Source: Pyrococcus yayanosii CH1 (lineage in GTDB: Archaea > Methanobacteriota_B > Thermococci > Thermococcales > Thermococcaceae). Taken from it: 64,000 nt of DNA. Of this stretch, positions 48,152-56,480 are shown piece by piece. The first letter of the stretch is position 1. Each line of letters begins with the position of its first letter. Position numbers and translations under genes: made by a program. Below the pieces are notes generated by a model. That model was not told the origin of the DNA. It saw only the letters and a list, made by a program, of their open reading frames with translations, and made no database searches. The stretch covers positions 620,001-684,000 of the forward strand of contig NC_015680.1 in NCBI RefSeq assembly GCF_000215995.1. Reading direction: 5' to 3'.

Positions 48152-49354
48152 TTAACCGAAAAGTGTCACCTCAACCACCTCTCCTTCATCGAGGCTCTCG
48201 ACGTTCTCGGGAATCTCTATGAAGCCGTCAGCATCAATAAAGCTCGTGACTGCCCCGCTTCCCTTCAGTATCGGGACTGCCACGTCTCTCTCAAGCTTTA
48301 CGGGTAGGAACTGCCTCCTCCCTTTGACGGAGAATACCTTATGCTTCAGTCTTGCCCTGACTTTCCTCACCTGTCCTTCTCTTCCGAGAAGTCTCCTCAG
48401 GAGCGGGGCCACAAGCAGTGTGAAGTTCGTCAGGCAGCTTGTCGGGTAGCCAGGCAGTCCGAACACGGGCTTGCCCTTCACAACCCCTATGATGGTCGGC
48501 TTTCCTGGCTGGATCGCTATGCCGTGGATGAGGACCTCTCCAAGCTCCGAAATAATGGAGGCAGTCAAATCTCTCATCCCACCGCTCGCTCCCCCGCTGA
48601 GAACCACGATGTCGGCCCACTCAACGGCCTCAAGGATGAGTGCCTTTAGGCTCTCCAGGTCGTCCCTTGCGATACCCAGAAACCTCGCTTCACCGCCCAT
48701 TTCCCTCACGGCGTCCGCCACGGCCCTTCCGTTTATGTCATAAATCTGACCGGCATTGAGGGGCTGGCCGGGTAAGACTATTTCGTTCCCAGTGCTTATG
48801 ACGGCCACCCTTGGTCTTCTGAAGACCCTCACCCTGGCAATCCCCACGGCAGAGAGCAGAGCCGTCTCCTTGAATCCGAGCACGGTTCCCTTTTTCAGGA
48901 GGAGCTTTCCCTTGGGTATATCGGCACCCTTTTTCATGACGCCCATGCCGGGATAGGCGGGCTTCGCGACTATTATCTCATTCCCCACCCGCTCCACGTC
49001 CTCGAACTGTATCACTGCGTCGGCCCCCTTGGGCAGGGGTGCACCCGTTGATATGTAAACGCTCTCCCCTTCTCCCACGGTAATTGAAGGGGCTTCGCCC
49101 GCATGTACCTCACCAACGACCCTCAGCCTAACCGGATTGGCCTCGCTCGCCATGAAAGTGTCCTCAGCCCTGACGGCGTATCCGTCGACGGTGGCCCTGT
49201 CAAAGGGCGGAACGTCCATCGGGCTTATTACGTCCTCCGCGAGTGTCCTACCAAGGGCCTCCTCCAGTGGAACATCCTCGGTTTTTGGCTTAAGGGGCAG
49301 AGCGTTCACAACATCAAGGGCCTTCTCCAACGGAACGACCTTCAGGAACGCCAT
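48152..49354 (-). CDS. moeA: Molybdopterin molybdotransferase
   Basis: Inserts metal (molybdenum, or tungsten in this group) into the pterin cofactor. About 400 residues. Signatures include DVPPFDRATVDGYAVRAEDT, STGNEIVLPGQPLNAGQIYDIN, VVLSGGASGGMRDLT and FGLPGYPTSCLTNF. ATG at 49354 follows GAGGTGA, which is part of the end of the upstream helicase gene; the helicase stop is 5 nt away. A start three codons upstream is less likely. Tungsten-containing ferredoxin oxidoreductases of Thermococcales need this pathway. moeA is therefore read from the defence-island transcript or from a promoter inside the helicase gene. Confidence 0.93.
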   Translation of the reverse strand: MAFLKVVPLEKALDVVNALPLKPKTEDVPLEEALGRTLAEDVISPMDVPPFDRATVDGYAVRAEDTFMASEANPVRLRVVGEVHAGEAPSITVGEGESVYISTGAPLPKGADAVIQFEDVERVGNEIIVAKPAYPGMGVMKKGADIPKGKLLLKKGTVLGFKETALLSAVGIARVRVFRRPRVAVISTGNEIVLPGQPLNAGQIYDINGRAVADAVREMGGEARFLGIARDDLESLKALILEAVEWADIVVLSGGASGGMRDLTASIISELGEVLIHGIAIQPGKPTIIGVVKGKPVFGLPGYPTSCLTNFTLLVAPLLRRLLGREGQVRKVRARLKHKVFSVKGRRQFLPVKLERDVAVPILKGSGAVTSFIDADGFIEIPENVESLDEGEVVEVTLFG

Positions 49355-49359
49355 GGTAG

Positions 49360-52300
49360 TCACCTCTTCGAGTCTTCATTTTTGGGAACAAATATTAATC
49401 CGGCCACTATATGGGGATTAACACCTTCAATTCCGGGCTCTCCTCTAGTTTCTACTCTCTTTTTCCATCCTGGAATGTTATACTTTTCGATTAGTACCTC
49501 ACAAGCTTTGATTATATCCTCGGTTCTAGCATTGGGGCTTATTTCTTTGAGGGCTCTCGCAAAGGGTTCATGATGGGTGTATCCCCATTTGATTAGCTCC
49601 AATAGCTTGGATAAGTATGCTCTTTCTGCTTCACTTTTTGATGTGTGGAGTTTCCTATAGAGCTTGTTCAAGATTCTTTCGACATTTCTGCTCTTTGGTC
49701 TCCTAGCTTTCCCCAATATTAGAGAGCTCTCTTTAATCTCCTTGAGTTTCTTGAAGTTTTCTAACGCTTTATTGGCTGCGCTGTAGTAAATATCCATGTC
49801 TTTAAAGGCATTAAATGGCCTTGTATCTTCATTCAGTTCTGTGGCCTCTAGAAATTCCTCCAGTGACATACTTTCTTGGACCCATGTTTCATTTTGTTTT
49901 CTGTAGATGAAGTACTGTGAAATAATTCCATCACTACAAACAAAGAACGCCAAATAGTCCTCTCCCTCGTATTTAGCCACGCTCCTCATTGAGTATTTCT
50001 TCTTTAATCTCTCAAATAGCTCCTTATGTTTTTCGCTAAATTCCCTGACCAACTTCTCTGCTAGGGTTGTAATTGAAAAAATGTCGCTCGCTTTTTCTAG
50101 ACTTTCTATATCTCCCTTGTAAATTGCCTCAAGGGCAGATGGGTTCCATTCTTCACTCTCTTCAAGTATCTTGCCATCGGCCCCAAGTGCCATATTAAAT
50201 TCCCTTATCCTCTTTCTGACTTTTTCTAGTAAACCTAGGTTCTCTTCTAGTGCCATTTCGGGGAAGAAGTTATACACAAAAATCACATCGTGCTCAGTCC
50301 CTATCCTGTCCACCCTTCCGATTCTTTGAATTAGTTTTATCGGTGTCCAGTGCAGGTCATAGTTCACAACGACATTTGCATCCTGAAGGTTAAGTCCCTC
50401 ACTGAGGATATCCGTTGAAATTAGGATATCTATTTCTTCATTTTTTTCTATTGAGATTCCATTTGCTATCGGGGCAAAGCGTTTTATTTTATCACTAATT
50501 CCTTTTGTTTTGGAACTAACCATCTCGATTTTATACTTCTCAGTATAGCCGAGCTTCTTCAATCCCCTATATATCCATTGGACGGTTTCTTCGAATTCGC
50601 TGAATATCAGAATTTTCTTCCTGCCTTCCTTGAAGTTCTCGTCGATTATCGAAGCAAGCTTCATCAACTTGGGATCTTTCCTTGGATCTATCTCGATCTC
50701 CTCCTTTAATGGCCTTAACACTTTCTCCATGGCCTTTAATTTTTTCAGGTCATATTCTAGGTCAGATATTAGCTCTGCCAATCTGAAGGCACCTGGCCTA
50801 TATTCGGAGACTTTCTTTTCTTTCAGTTCTTCAATGTAGGCTATCACTTCCTCCTCGCTTAGCACGTGAGGCTCTTTGCCGTCCCTAACACCAAGGAGAA
50901 TGTCATCAAACTCATCACCTGCAGGTATGAAGTTGTGCTTTACAAACCTCAGGAAGTTTTCCGTTTTGATAATATCCCTCTTGAGGGTTTGATACATTGA
51001 ATACCATGAGCTTTCGAGGCGTTTAAGATAGAGGATCTTTTCTATACCTCGTAAAGCTCTTCCTGCGGCAGATAATTCTGAATAGGGACTCTTATCTCTA
51101 AATTGAGGCTTAACATAACGATAGAGATCAAATCTAGCATATTTCATTGAGCTTATTCCAGCCAAGAGCAGAGTATATATGTCCGTTGGGTAAATTTCAG
51201 AATCTTGGGCAATTATATCTATAAGATCCTTTGGCACGTTCTCTATCTGATATACATCGGAAATTCTATATTCCGCAACATTCAACTTCCTTTCTGGAAA
51301 GCATATCTTTTTGTTTCGTATTTTTATGCAGTTGCCCTTTCCTCCATAGAGCTTAAGTATGTCATGCCTAGTTCTTCTAATCATAATTTCCCTAAGGACG
51401 TATGAGGGGTCCAACTCGCCGTTTTCAATTGCCCGTATTAGATCATCCCATGTTTGAGGAGCTATTGGAAATGGATGCCTCTTTTCAGGCCTAAACAGGC
51501 GTATTTGGTTGATTATGTCTCTATATCTCTTCCGGTATGGTGTTGCTGTCAATAATACTACCTTCTTGCCCATTAGTAGCTCTTGGAGATTCCGATATGA
51601 CTTTGTGGAAGGGTTAGTGTAGTGATGTGATTCATCGACGAGCACTATCCCCACCAGATTCCTGATGTATTCTTCCATATCCTTGTAATTCTCGGGTGAC
51701 AACTCTCTTCTAGGCAAAAGGCCCGATGAGAATACTCTTCCCTCTATGTTGAAAGCCTTAAGTAACTCTTCCCAATACTTAACTAGCTCTGGAGGTGCTA
51801 TCACGGCTACTTTATTAGGGCGCCCTTGGAGTAAGTTCAAAAGGGAAAAGTGCTCCAATATTGCCAGTCCGATATAGCTCTTTCCCAGTCCAACAACATC
51901 GCTTATGAGAACTCCATCGTACTTGTTCACTATCGCGATTGCCCTTTTGACCGCGTCAAGCTGGAAATCATATAAGACATCCCCGAGTGTCCTGATTAGG
52001 AAGCCCGTTTCACTTTCGAGAACGTCTTTGTAAAGTTCGTAAAGCCCTCTTATGAAGACTTCATAAGGATTAGGGAATGTACCAGGCTTTTGGCCGACCC
52101 AACTATCGTTTATCACCTTCATTATATAGGGATTAAACTCCTCTGCCTTCTTCCATAAGTCCTCGAACCATTGTTTCAATGTTTCAAAATGAACTGAGAA
52201 TAATGGGGCGTTCAGTTCGGTATTAGCAGAAAGCCCGTGGATTGTAAAATTACTTGAACCAACGAGTCCAATTCCAGCGATGCTACCTCTGCTTGGGTGG

Positions 52301-52779
52301 AAGAGGTACGCCTTTGCGTGCATGTACTCCTTAGCATAGATCCTTATTTCAAGACTGCCACTTTCCAACCACTTCACAAGTCTGGTCAAGAGAATCTCAT
52401 TGTCTTTTGTGTGCTCCATAAAGTTGGTCGCTTTTTCAAGAGTCTCTGATTGCTTTTCAAGGTTGGACTTGGATTTATCTAGGCTAGCCTTTCTTTTTCT
52501 TAAGGCCTCCAAGGAATGATACGCCATAAGGAGCTGCTCATACGTTTCTCTATTGGTCTGGCTCCCAATTAGTATTCTCATCCTACCACCCTTGGAGAAG
52601 AAATCGTCCAGTTCATCTTGCAGTTCCCCGAGGCCACTTATGTATAGATAACCAACGGCAATGTCTATCTGCCGGTAGTCGCCAGAGGTAAGGGCCTCTT
52701 TGAGAACATCAAGCAGGGTAACATTGCGGTTATCGACAATACCATACTTGGTTAATATGCCAATCGCGGACTCAGACAT
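49360..52779 (-). CDS. PLD-domain SNF2-type helicase of the defence island
   Basis: A 1139-residue protein. Residues 1-180 form a phospholipase D-like domain with an HxK motif (His154-Ala-Lys156) and SSN at 175-177, as in PLD nucleases, though only one full motif is seen. Then comes a superfamily 2 helicase: Walker A SDVVGLGKSY, DExH box VDESHHY, motif III LLTATPYRKRY, and the C-terminal SEGLNLQDANVVVNYD with LIQRIGRVDRIG. This fusion is common beside large adenine methyltransferases in phage-defence loci. The ATG at 52779 follows a perfect GAGGTGATC. AT-rich codons set it apart from moeA, which follows after 5 nt. Confidence 0.88.
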   Translation of the reverse strand: MSESAIGILTKYGIVDNRNVTLLDVLKEALTSGDYRQIDIAVGYLYISGLGELQDELDDFFSKGGRMRILIGSQTNRETYEQLLMAYHSLEALRKRKASLDKSKSNLEKQSETLEKATNFMEHTKDNEILLTRLVKWLESGSLEIRIYAKEYMHAKAYLFHPSRGSIAGIGLVGSSNFTIHGLSANTELNAPLFSVHFETLKQWFEDLWKKAEEFNPYIMKVINDSWVGQKPGTFPNPYEVFIRGLYELYKDVLESETGFLIRTLGDVLYDFQLDAVKRAIAIVNKYDGVLISDVVGLGKSYIGLAILEHFSLLNLLQGRPNKVAVIAPPELVKYWEELLKAFNIEGRVFSSGLLPRRELSPENYKDMEEYIRNLVGIVLVDESHHYTNPSTKSYRNLQELLMGKKVVLLTATPYRKRYRDIINQIRLFRPEKRHPFPIAPQTWDDLIRAIENGELDPSYVLREIMIRRTRHDILKLYGGKGNCIKIRNKKICFPERKLNVAEYRISDVYQIENVPKDLIDIIAQDSEIYPTDIYTLLLAGISSMKYARFDLYRYVKPQFRDKSPYSELSAAGRALRGIEKILYLKRLESSWYSMYQTLKRDIIKTENFLRFVKHNFIPAGDEFDDILLGVRDGKEPHVLSEEEVIAYIEELKEKKVSEYRPGAFRLAELISDLEYDLKKLKAMEKVLRPLKEEIEIDPRKDPKLMKLASIIDENFKEGRKKILIFSEFEETVQWIYRGLKKLGYTEKYKIEMVSSKTKGISDKIKRFAPIANGISIEKNEEIDILISTDILSEGLNLQDANVVVNYDLHWTPIKLIQRIGRVDRIGTEHDVIFVYNFFPEMALEENLGLLEKVRKRIREFNMALGADGKILEESEEWNPSALEAIYKGDIESLEKASDIFSITTLAEKLVREFSEKHKELFERLKKKYSMRSVAKYEGEDYLAFFVCSDGIISQYFIYRKQNETWVQESMSLEEFLEATELNEDTRPFNAFKDMDIYYSAANKALENFKKLKEIKESSLILGKARRPKSRNVERILNKLYRKLHTSKSEAERAYLSKLLELIKWGYTHHEPFARALKEISPNARTEDIIKACEVLIEKYNIPGWKKRVETRGEPGIEGVNPHIVAGLIFVPKNEDSKR

Positions 52780-52860
52780 TAGGATCACCTCAGTATTAAG
52801 TCTGGCATGTGGATATTAATTTTCTGGAATGAAAACCTAAACGGAAGACGTAGTATTAAC

Positions 52861-53199
52861 ACACTGTTTATGAGCAGTCAAGACTTTCTCAATTTTGTGC
52901 TTTTGATTCTCTCTACCAGTTTCATGTTTCAGTTTCATCTTTAGTTTCTCTCAGGGAGTTTTGAGGGGGAATCGGGCACGATATTAAAGAGTTCAGATAA
53001 GGGGACTTTTCCTTTCTCTCGTTTTTGCTCTTCTGCTTTTGTTTGTTCAGTTGAATTATTTCCATAATCATTTGTTATAAACCAACTACATCCATTCCTA
53101 ATTGTCGTAGTCAGTAAGATGGCATCATGGGCTGTTTCTTAGATAATTTAAGTGTGAAATTTGGCATGTAATTTTTAAATAGTTTGGAGTTTGTTTTAA
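52861..53199. other. AT-rich gap with no gene seen
   Basis: Between the helicase start and the structured segment about 400 nt are AT-rich with stops in all frames. No ribosome-binding site with a usable frame was found. The helicase promoter must be here; TATA-like stretches are too many to choose one. Confidence 0.5.
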
Positions 53200-53395
53200 G
53201 GTGTCATGGCAGTCTCCGGTATGTGGGGTTTTAAGCCCGAATGGGGACTGGAAAATGGAAGATGTGGGGAGTTACCGTTCCCCCCGAAAGCCCTCCAATG
53301 AAGATGGGAGGCTGGAAGGTCAGCCGTAACGAGCCTTACGAACTTTACACAAGTTACGGCTAACCAGAACGGACGCAATCCGTAATCCAAAACTA
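53200..53395 (+). ncRNA. Structured GC-rich segment, possible IS200/IS605 tnpB 3' end or ncRNA
   Basis: In an AT-rich gap this GC-rich stretch can fold into four successive hairpins on the plus strand. They are CAGTCTCC with GGGGACTG (53210-53250), GGGGA with TTCCCC (about 53266-53284), GCCCTCC with GGAGGC (about 53289-53311), and the perfect AGCCGTAAC with GTTACGGCT (about 53321-53361). A TATA-like ATTTTTAAATAG lies about 25 nt upstream. One frame reads through the first three stems and stops at the fourth (ends RLEGQP), as the tail of a TnpB transposase overlapping its guide RNA would. Identity is inferred only. Confidence 0.4.
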
Positions 53396-53518
53396 ATTTT
53401 TGGATAAACCTCGTCATCTACCGCATCATTGACCACAGCAACATGAGCTTTGAGGTCATTAAGATGGCTTTGAACTATGTCCCAGAATATTGTCACCCTC
53501 TTTTAAGGCTTCAATAAG
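53385..53518 (+). other. Possible gene fragment on the plus strand
   Basis: One frame stays open for about 43 codons and reads like protein (NLVIYRIIDHSNMSFEVIKM, then ALNYVPEYCHPLLRLQ) before its stop. It has no ribosome site and the upstream end runs into the structured segment. It could be what is left of a gene cut by an insertion. Not recognised. Confidence 0.3.
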
Positions 53519-53540
53519 CACATAAGAGTAACTAAATGCC

Positions 53541-53986
53541 TTAAATCGCTCTAACCGTATTTATTTTATCAATAACTTCCCCGGGAACTACCAAAACGGC
53601 ACAGTATCTTACTTTCTTTTCACTTTCTAAACCAAAAACGGGCATCAGTTCTTTTTTCAAAATTCTCAGAGTTTGAGGAAACTTGCCCTGGAGGCTTTCA
53701 CGAATGTTTTTCTTAGCTGCATCATTGATCTTCTTGAGTTCCACTACAAGTGCTGTAAATTCATCATTCTTAGAATTAGAGTTCTAGGGGCCACAGTCCT
53801 TATGAAATAGTTAACATCTCTAATGATATAATCTCGTGCAATTTCGTCAAGCATCACAAGCTGGGTGTACAGTGACTTGAGGGTGTATGAGTTTCCAGAG
53901 TTTGGAGGGCCAAGTAGCACGGTTATATCTCCAAGCTCTAGTTCGGCATCTTTTAATGGGTCCAAGTTTTTGATAGAAATCTTCAT
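53541..53986 (-). pseudogene. ATPase remnant with damaged Walker A, frameshifted
   Basis: The first 80 codons, from an ATG at 53986 after GGGTGAGAGC, start MKISIKNLDPLKDAELELGD and have a Walker A-like GPPNSGNSYT where the invariant Lys is Asn. This is the N terminus of an SMC/AAA-type ATPase that should be several hundred residues long. The frame then stops. In the next frame, open from just upstream, comes DEFTALVVELKKINDAAKKN and on to 53541; one added base near 53773-53780 would join the parts. The second part has a strand-ELK-helix pattern like PD-(D/E)xK nucleases. The gene is truncated and very likely inactive as an ATPase. Confidence 0.62.
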
Positions 53987-53993
53987 TAAGCTC

Positions 53994-54188
53994 TCACCCT
54001 CGAAGGGTACTCAGCTTTGCTTTTATTCTTTTTAACATTTCGGAGAGCCACCTTAAAACGGCATTCATTAAACTTTTGAGAGAACTCTTTAAGCCCATTT
54101 CTGGCGGCTTTTTGAAGCACTGTTTGTACCGCCGATTGATTCCGAGGATGTATTCATCGCAACGAGTCCAGTAGGGGAGTAAAGTCAA
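53994..54188 (-). CDS. Small ORF, 64 codons, in the defence island
   Basis: Starts with TTG overlapping the stop of the 239-residue gene by 4 nt (TTGA) and ends 7 nt before the ATPase remnant. It is basic with a C-terminal amphipathic helix (SEMLKRIKAKLSTLRG). Not recognised; it may be a real small component or a fragment from the same decay that hit the ATPase. Confidence 0.4.
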   Translation of the reverse strand: MTLLPYWTRCDEYILGINRRYKQCFKKPPEMGLKSSLKSLMNAVLRWLSEMLKRIKAKLSTLRG

Positions 54189-54904
54189 ATTGTTTCTTTA
54201 GATTTCTGAGAAGCGCTCTTTTGTTTTGATTTAAACTTCTTAGACTCGGCAAAGAACTCTTTGAGACATCTCTCTAAAAATTTAGCAACAAATTCCCTGT
54301 ATTCCTTGTCCTTTAATCCAATGCGGTGGTTTAACTCATCAAGTCCAGTCTGCTTGTTGAATTCATTGAGATACTCTGAAAATTTCTGTTGAAAGTGCAA
54401 TTGATTCTTCGTCTGGTGGAATATTGGCCACACCTTAACCTGCCTTGAGAGTAACTCGGTGTCTATTTTCTTTTCTTTAACAGCGCTTAGAATTCCCTTA
54501 ATGTAAACCCACTCAGCGGGCGAAAAGAGCTCTTTGAACTCGTCTTGATAAGTGAGTATTGTTTTGGAGAGTGACCTAATGCTCTCAAGGAGTTCATGGT
54601 AGTTTCTGGAAATGTTCTCAATTAGCTGTTTGGCCTTTGCATCCGGATCGAGAGGCTCAAAAAGGAGTGAATAGAAGAAGTTCGCCCCAAATGCTAGGAT
54701 TACAGCATCTGAAAGCCTGTCAACGGCTGTTTCGGCTCTTTTTACGTCATCTTCAATGAGTCTCCAGAGGATGTCTTTGAGCTTTTTCTTTTCCCTTGCA
54801 TCTTTTAGGAGTTTGAGTAGAGTGACGAATTGGCTAATAAAGGAAATGCCAGTTTGGATGTCCGAAAGAGGAAGGTTCGAGGAAATAACATCACCCCCAT
54901 TCAC
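54185..54904 (-). CDS. Helical protein of unknown family, next to the KwaB-like gene
   Basis: A 239-residue, mostly alpha-helical protein. It has a hydrophobic stretch DAVILAFGANFFYSLLF around residues 66-82 that could touch a membrane, and a Lys/Ser-rich tail (SKKFKSKQKSASQKSKETI). The GTG start is 5 nt after the KwaB-like stop, with a distant GAGGAA as ribosome site. I do not know the family. Its position makes it a candidate third component of the Kiwa-like unit. Confidence 0.65.
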   Translation of the reverse strand: MNGGDVISSNLPLSDIQTGISFISQFVTLLKLLKDAREKKKLKDILWRLIEDDVKRAETAVDRLSDAVILAFGANFFYSLLFEPLDPDAKAKQLIENISRNYHELLESIRSLSKTILTYQDEFKELFSPAEWVYIKGILSAVKEKKIDTELLSRQVKVWPIFHQTKNQLHFQQKFSEYLNEFNKQTGLDELNHRIGLKDKEYREFVAKFLERCLKEFFAESKKFKSKQKSASQKSKETI

Positions 54905-54909
54905 ACTGG

Positions 54910-55941
54910 CTATCTTATTTCCTCGGGCTTTCCTTTGAATATGTGCTGGTTATTCATTGTCTTTCCAAATCTGGCACCAATAATACTAAGGACTTCCCTA
55001 ACAGCTTTGATGTATTCTTCACTGTTAGGAGAAGGTAGTAGTACCTTTTGATTATTCTCATCAATATCAAAAGAGACATCCCTAAACTTCTTCTTTACTT
55101 CTTTGAAGTCATTGATAGTAACTTCGTTCATGTATTTAGCAGTCACGGGGTTCAACAACATTTTATGTAGCTGCCTATTTCCCTCAACCGTAGCCTTGAG
55201 ATTCGCTAAGTCTTCCTCAGATAATAATTGAGGTAATGTGCGACATTGTCCCAATATCCCCATAGCTTTTTCTTTCTGGTATTCATAGACGTCCAAAAGT
55301 GCCTCAAAATTGGACTTGTTCCAGATTATTCCCCAAGATTGTGTGGGATTGTCTTCCTGATCAAATTTAACAACAAAAATAAAATCGGTAGAGATATCCA
55401 ACTCGATACCTTCTATTTCTTCAACAGAGTTGAATAATATGCCTCTGTGAACTAGTCCTCCTTTAAGCAATTTCTTCTTTTTTAGAACTTTCGATTTAGA
55501 CAATTTCTTCGCATATCCAATTGCATAGTTTTCTGAGCGAAGATAGAAAAGATAACCCCAAAGATTTGTTTCTAAGGTTTTGGGGGCTCTTTCTTGTCTA
55601 GAGTCTGAATCTAACTTAAGAACTTCTACGAAATCTTGCCAATACGGAAAATTCTCGGATGTTAGTTCTACATAACAAGGAAGTTCATCAATGTCTGGAT
55701 GGTAGGAAGGTAAGTTATTCTCCCCCTGAGTGTTCAAAGTCATAGAAATGTAATTTGATAATATTTCCTTGAGATTTTCAGCGACGTCATCGGTTATTTC
55801 GGCAGGGTAAAACAAGTACCGGTATCTTTTATTAGTGCTTTCACTATCTTCACTTTGCTTACGTAGGGGATATCGTTTAATAATAAGCATTTGCGGGGTT
55901 CCTTCTATTTCGGGAAACTGAACATTAACTCTTTGGCTCAT
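54910..55941 (-). CDS. KwaB-like protein (DUF4868 type)
   Basis: A 343-residue soluble protein. The stretch TDFIFVVKFDQE, then SWGIIWNKSNFEALLDVYEYQKEKA, resembles the DUF4868 signature in KwaB of the Kiwa phage-defence system: a strand reporting a sensed state, an nK..Fe motif, then a helix. Length is close to bacterial KwaB (about 315). The strongest support is the partner: a small four-helix membrane gene immediately upstream overlapping by 4 nt, exactly the kwaA-kwaB layout. Direct homology was not tested. AT-rich codon use marks it as part of the island. Confidence 0.6.
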   Translation of the reverse strand: MSQRVNVQFPEIEGTPQMLIIKRYPLRKQSEDSESTNKRYRYLFYPAEITDDVAENLKEILSNYISMTLNTQGENNLPSYHPDIDELPCYVELTSENFPYWQDFVEVLKLDSDSRQERAPKTLETNLWGYLFYLRSENYAIGYAKKLSKSKVLKKKKLLKGGLVHRGILFNSVEEIEGIELDISTDFIFVVKFDQEDNPTQSWGIIWNKSNFEALLDVYEYQKEKAMGILGQCRTLPQLLSEEDLANLKATVEGNRQLHKMLLNPVTAKYMNEVTINDFKEVKKKFRDVSFDIDENNQKVLLPSPNSEEYIKAVREVLSIIGARFGKTMNNQHIFKGKPEEIR

Positions 55942-56480
55942 GTTGTTTCACCCTCATTCTTGTGTTGGATAAATATGTTAGAGTTCTCATCAATACAATA
56001 TGCTGTTAAGAATAATTCTTCGTTTCTCTTAAGGTTTTCTTTAGAAAGTAGTATCCCATCTTTATTATTAATAGTACATAGGTAGAGATTGTAGCCGAAA
56101 ATTAACTTGAGTAGTGGATTAACAGCAAACAGGGAGGTTGAAAGATACAGAGAAAATATCACTAAGAGGAGAATAGCCATGGAGATAATGTCGTTTACAG
56201 TTTTTACTGCTCCTATGAACGGAACTATGTACGTGACTATGAACCCCACATACTGATCATTAAGGTCTCTGTCAATTTTGACCTTTATTGGCTTTCCCGA
56301 GAACTTTCGTATTGAACAGAGCACTGACCAAGACAGCAACAAAATAAAAGCAAATAAGATCGTCCCAGCAAAGAGTCCCCACTTCAGCGGGAGGTTCTTT
56401 ATGAGAAGTACCACAAAAAGAGGAAAGTAAGCTAATGACCCAAGGATAATTTTTGCCCAAGATGTGAGCAAATGCCTCAC
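55938..56480 (-). CDS. KwaA-like four-helix membrane protein
   Basis: A 180-residue membrane protein. Four hydrophobic helices lie at about residues 10-27, 34-54, 77-93 and 97-130, followed by a cytoplasmic tail with NPLLKLIFGYNLYLCTINNKDGILLSK. Size and helix number fit KwaA, the membrane sensor of Kiwa. GTG at 56480 overlaps the methyltransferase stop (GTGA); a TTG nine bases on, better spaced from GAGGTGA, is an alternative. It overlaps the KwaB-like start by 4 nt. Confidence 0.58.
   Translation of the reverse strand: MRHLLTSWAKIILGSLAYFPLFVVLLIKNLPLKWGLFAGTILFAFILLLSWSVLCSIRKFSGKPIKVKIDRDLNDQYVGFIVTYIVPFIGAVKTVNDIISMAILLLVIFSLYLSTSLFAVNPLLKLIFGYNLYLCTINNKDGILLSKENLKRNEELFLTAYCIDENSNIFIQHKNEGETT

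Noticed and set aside
53196-53417. 73-codon minus-strand frame in the structured segment
   Set aside because: It has no ribosome site and follows from the hairpin symmetry of the region; the plus strand gives a more sensible reading.
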